NCBI GenBank assembly: GCA_021234155.1
Contig: JAJEKV010000125.1
Coordinates: 315,178-379,177 of the forward strand
Length of the DNA: 64,000 bases
Direction: 5' to 3'
From: Isoetes taiwanensis
Lineage: Eukaryota > Streptophyta > Lycopodiopsida > Isoetales > Isoetaceae
How positions within the stretch are numbered: the first letter of the stretch is position 1; every line of letters starts with the position of its first letter. Below, one piece after another: positions 60,210-64,000 of the stretch. The position numbers and the translations under genes were made by a program. Under the pieces are notes generated by a model that ran no database searches, was not told the DNA's origin, and worked only from the letters and a program-made list of their open reading frames with translations.

Positions 60210-62384
60210 TGTTTTGCTAATTGCCAAGAAGTTCGATGGAATCGTAGAGCAAGCGCCAATTATAAACAGTAAATGTTGAGCATCATAAGGCAATCATCAT
60301 TGTAGAAGAATCCCTCTTTCAGAGATGTATGCGTATAGAAATAAATAAGGTGGATGCAAAGTGAATTAATGATCCATTGATAATATATGCTCTGGAATAA
60401 AGTCATGTCATGACTCAGCCCATACTGCCAGATATAAATGTCCATGCATTGCTAACATCGAGAAATGAAATAATCGTGGACTTCGGGTAACTGGCCAAGC
60501 CGGATATGCATTGGTGTAGATATTATGTTCTCTCAGCTACGTTTAAGATGATGCACTGGCATGGATCCAAGACTAAAAGAGAAGCATTTCAATATGCATC
60601 TTGTGCTGAAGTTTCTGCATTTAGTACAATTATTATAAAGAATTGCTCCTACCTAAGCAAACTGAAATAGATCAAGGACAAAGAATGGGAGGGCTAAGTT
60701 CCAGAGCTCGGAGATGCAAATAACCATGTGTTGCAACTGCTAAACATAAAGAAACTCTTTATGATGGCTTATGGCTATGCTATGAAGCAAAAATACTTAT
60801 CTATAGCAAGGGAATTCGATACCTCACGTGAGTAGATGGATAATCTCCAGCTCGTAAACCTTTCTAGATTCTTGAAATGGGACAAACCTATGCCTACAAT
60901 CATGACCGTTTTAGAAGATCAGTATGGCCAATTGCAGCAATTAATTGATGCCTACAAAAGTTGCATAGCTATAAATCGAAAATAGCACTTATTGTCGAAT
61001 CAGGAAAAAAACACTGATAGCAATGTTCTGTGTCCTACTACTGAACAAAAGGTTTATATGCCATGTACCTTTTCAAATATGTTAGCGCCCGTGCTTTGTC
61101 ATCCGCGTTTTCCCAATAGACGAGCCGGGCAACCCAAACTTTAGGCCTCCCTGGATCGACATTTAAGAAAGATATAAAGAATAAATTCTTGGAAACATGT
61201 GCTTCTGAGAAGGCCGATCTACGGCTTTGGCCACGGGACCGAACTTCTGCCGCGAGAAAAAATCCCCGCATGCAGGCCGATTCACATCAACACATCCATC
61301 CGCACCTTTTTCCCCATTTAAAAGAAAATCTCTTTCTTTCGAAGAGCGGAATTCTTACGTGCACTGATGGCCGACATGCATGCCTAAACCACCACCTGGA
61401 AATACACAGGATGATCGGCTAGCCCGAGGAATGCCGAGTTTCTGGAAAGGGCGAAAATATCTTAAAAGAAAGAAATCCCGATTTTTGGAAGCCGGAAATA
61501 TTTGCCGGCAGTGCGAAGCGTCTAAAATCTTAGTAAATCATCCTAAAATAAATTCCAAAAAAGTTTTTGGACCATACCGGAAATTTCCAAATTAACAAAG
61601 TAGATAATACCAGAAGGATGGCAGATACTAACCTTCTTAAATGCATGAACAAGTACGATTTCAATTGTTGATTTTAAGTGTGATGTTCCTTATTAAGCGA
61701 GCAAACAAAACAACAATTGAATGAGGCTACAATGAAGCTAAAATTCAAATTACTGATCTTGCTTATATGAATTAGGTTGTGGCTCAACTTAACACAAGTG
61801 CTTTTGGCATACTTTTATCTATGAGCCCATATCTAGACAAGTATTAGACATCAAGTGTCGATGCGATTTCCATGGCTGATCAGTGGTGGGGATTAATAAC
61901 AAGGCCAACGTATCTTTTCAAGTTGGCATGTTGAGTAGGTTATCAAAACTAAAACACGGGATTTATTATAAGCACAGGCAAGATCAGCAACTCAAACTTT
62001 ATGCAGATACCAATTAGGTCATTGATGACATCTAAATCAGACTGGGCAATGGGCAATGCAACATACCTTTTTTTACTTGAATTGTGTATTTTCTTACCAT
62101 TTCTAGTGTTGGTTGTTGGGTCACGTCAAGTTTCGGAGATTGTCTAAGAGGTACTAGATTGCACCCTTTCTTTAAGCTGGTGCTTCTAATTGGAAAGTGC
62201 GAAAGCACCTTGTTTTGGATCACTTGTTTGTGGATTGTGGCATATATACATCAAAGAGCTGGTTGACCAACATCTTAATAAATGCTTATTCAGCAAAAGA
62301 CTAATCAGGTTCTAGATTCAATATAGTATAAGATTGAAACGTCTATTCACTTTTTACAAGTTCATCCAATTTGGGGACTATAAT
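60210..62384. other. Putative 3' LTR and intergenic DNA, nothing recognised
   Basis: AT-rich. The block at 61030-61600 is GC-richer and open for about 77 codons on each strand (minus 61271-61038, plus 61189-61422), but I recognise no domain. The last few hundred bases should include the 3' untranslated region of the GDSL gene. Confidence 0.4.
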
Positions 62385-63965
62385 TTAAAAAGAAACTAAC
62401 GGCAGTAGTTGAGGAAAAATATTTTCCCATAAGATGATGTTCATGGAATCAGTGAGATGGTAAGCATCCCAATACACATAAGTTTCGGCTATGGGGCAAG
62501 CAGGTGTCAAAAGGTTACAATAGATAGCAGCTTCATATCTTCCTGATCCGCAACAGCCAGTTGGTCCTACTGAGAAACCTGCAAAGAACAAGCGGCAAAG
62601 CTTCAGCCCTAATCTAAATCTTCTGACCATACCAGGTATGAACTCACCGTATTTGGAAGGATTTTGTGAAGCATCCAAAGTTGTGCTGTATAAGTCTAAA
62701 ACTGTCAGTTTCATTCCAGATAGGCTCCACCATTTCATGTCTTCTGTGCTGCGTTTTAGTCTTGCATTTAATGCTTGGGCATCTTGGTTCAAGGTACTCA
62801 CACATGCCAGGTTTCCTTTACCATATAGCGTAATCTGTGATGGAAAACATCCTATTGCTGGTAATGAACATACTGCTAACTTTCTTGCACCACTATCATA
62901 CAGCACCTAGCAGGCATAACATAGAGTAGATGTTCAGAAGGATGTAAACTTTTCATATGTCTGAACAAGTAGCATTTGACACATTATACATAGAAAAATG
63001 CTCTGTTAAGAAGTAATGTTTCTGCTAAGAAGTTCGACATATTTAAACAGACAAATGCTATTCGGGCTCGATGGGGGATATGATTCCAGTTCCTATGTTT
63101 CCAAGTTTGATACACTAGAAAAAAGGCAAGGGTTTCGAGCTTGATGTGTAAAATACCTGAACTGCATGCTTGTAGGATTGAATAACGAGATCTCTAAATT
63201 GGTCCTTCGTATATTGTCTTTGCACGCTTGTGTTGAGATAATAGTTTCTGGTGAAGTCATTAGATCCAGTACATAAAACAAACATAGCATTTGAGGTAAT
63301 GTATGATGCATTGGCAGGGCCAACAAGTTGGACCAGCTTCTGTTGGTAACTCTTGAACCATTGGAGCTGCTGTGCAAGGGACGCTATATTCTGAAACCAG
63401 AGATATCCTAATGAGCTTTTATCTAACAGATACTAGACACAAATTTCTGTAACACTAAAAAGAAGATGCAAATGGGATATCAGACTGTATTTTAACATGT
63501 AGCATAATAAGAAAGTTATCGCTTACAATGCTCTTGCTAGTATCATTTAGGTATCCTGAACTAGATGACGCGAAGTTGATGCCTGACAATATGGCATTTC
63601 CTGCTGCTGCAGGATCATTATAAGGCAAAGGATAAGGCAGCTCCAGCCAAGATGCTGCATAAGAAAACCTTGAGAAAACAGAGCAAGGTATGGATGAACC
63701 AATGCAAAATGTTACCTATAAAATCAGAGATTACTCTTCCATTAGAGAAGCGTCCTGTAGGACCTTTGACAAAATCTCTGCCATAAGGAAGAAAGTTTGC
63801 TCTGGCTGTTGTCCAGAGGTAGTCATTTACTCCGACATCAACTAAAGAATCTCCAAAGATGATTAATGCAGGCACTAGTTTAGCCCCTGCATTTTCTGCA
63901 ACAGACATGGCCAGAATGATGCATAGCCCTGCAAGGTAGTATTCCTTTTTGTACAGAAACGCCAT
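62385..63965 (-). CDS. GDSL-type esterase/lipase, five exons, 354 aa
   Basis: Secreted serine hydrolase of the plant GDSL family, acting on ester bonds of lipids or cell-wall and cuticle substrates; the exact substrate is unknown. Exons on the minus strand are 63965-63716, 63654-63527, 63390-63157, 62906-62648 and 62578-62385. All introns are GT-AG, and the joined frame is 1065 bases including TAA. An N-terminal hydrophobic signal peptide spans about residues 10-28. Block I is IIFGDSLVD (nucleophile S40). Block II is SGINFASS (G108). Block III is TGSND (N170). Block V is WDAYH (D328, H331), so the catalytic Ser-Gly-Asn-Asp/His set is complete. Other family text is LAVCSLPAIGCFPSQ and NPSKYGFSVGPTGCCGSG. 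Length is normal for the family. The last intron (62647-62579) is 69 bp, stop-free and in frame. The start ATG lies 35 bp from the window end, so the promoter is outside. Confidence 0.95.
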
Positions 63966-64000
63966 TGTTATATGGCTAAGGTTGCATGGAGCAGAAGTAC

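Noticed and set aside
61038-61422. Two 77-codon frames in the GC-richer block
   Set aside because: Opposite strands overlap, no domain, and the block sits in the putative LTR or intergenic DNA.

Overview
The window reads as land-plant nuclear DNA that is almost entirely transposable elements, with one clearly intact host-type gene at the right edge. The plant assignment rests on a GDSL esterase/lipase gene of plant layout with GT-AG introns, a CACTA (EnSpm) element and CACTA transposase remains, an LTR element of plant Ty3/gypsy-type ends, initiator-Met-tRNA primer-binding sites, L1-type LINE remnants and an Au-like SINE. The old, nested and degraded repeats would suit a large genome such as a gymnosperm, fern or lycophyte, but this is inference and the species cannot be named from the sequence.

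Layout. (1) About 0.12-18.32 kb: GC-rich satellite array, about 16.5 copies of a roughly 1.1 kb monomer. (2) 18.324-29.526 kb: an 11.2 kb CACTA-type DNA transposon inserted inside a satellite monomer. It has CACTACAAGA termini, a TCC/TCC target duplication and subterminal repeats, but no visible transposase. Satellite resumes at 29.527 and ends near 30.77 kb. (3) 30.8-33.5 kb: repeat debris and the minus-strand C-terminal half of a decayed CACTA transposase. (4) 33.52-40.97 kb: the most unusual object. It is a 7.4 kb element bounded by 1.13-1.15 kb direct repeats, with four minus-strand reading frames. The largest is an intact 691-residue reverse transcriptase of the Penelope-like/rvt/TERT-like kind, without a visible endonuclease; the other three are not recognised. 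(5) 41.0-43.0 kb: unassigned repeat with a minisatellite of short hairpins. (6) 42.99-53.55 kb: a minus-oriented LTR element with 1.5 kb LTRs, PBS and polypurine tract but no recognisable gag-pol (LARD-like). (7) 53.84-53.98 kb: a tRNA-derived SINE with its target duplication. (8) 54.4-57.8 kb: two L1-type LINE remnants in opposite orientation. (9) 58.58-60.21 kb: PBS, frameshifted gag with zinc knuckle, four covarying hairpins and a polypurine tract, resembling a gag-only non-autonomous LTR element. (10) 62.385-63.965 kb: five-exon GDSL gene on the minus strand.

How the parts relate. Insertion order is partly readable: the CACTA element entered the satellite after the array existed, and the RT element lies against or inside the decayed CACTA transposase gene. 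Repeat copies differ mainly by small indels in GC-rich contexts. One segment (28.06-29.34 kb) looks like a column-by-column blend of two unrelated sequences. Part of the apparent divergence is therefore probably consensus or assembly error, and frameshifts in degraded elements should be read with that in mind. The RT element frames and the GDSL exons are intact.
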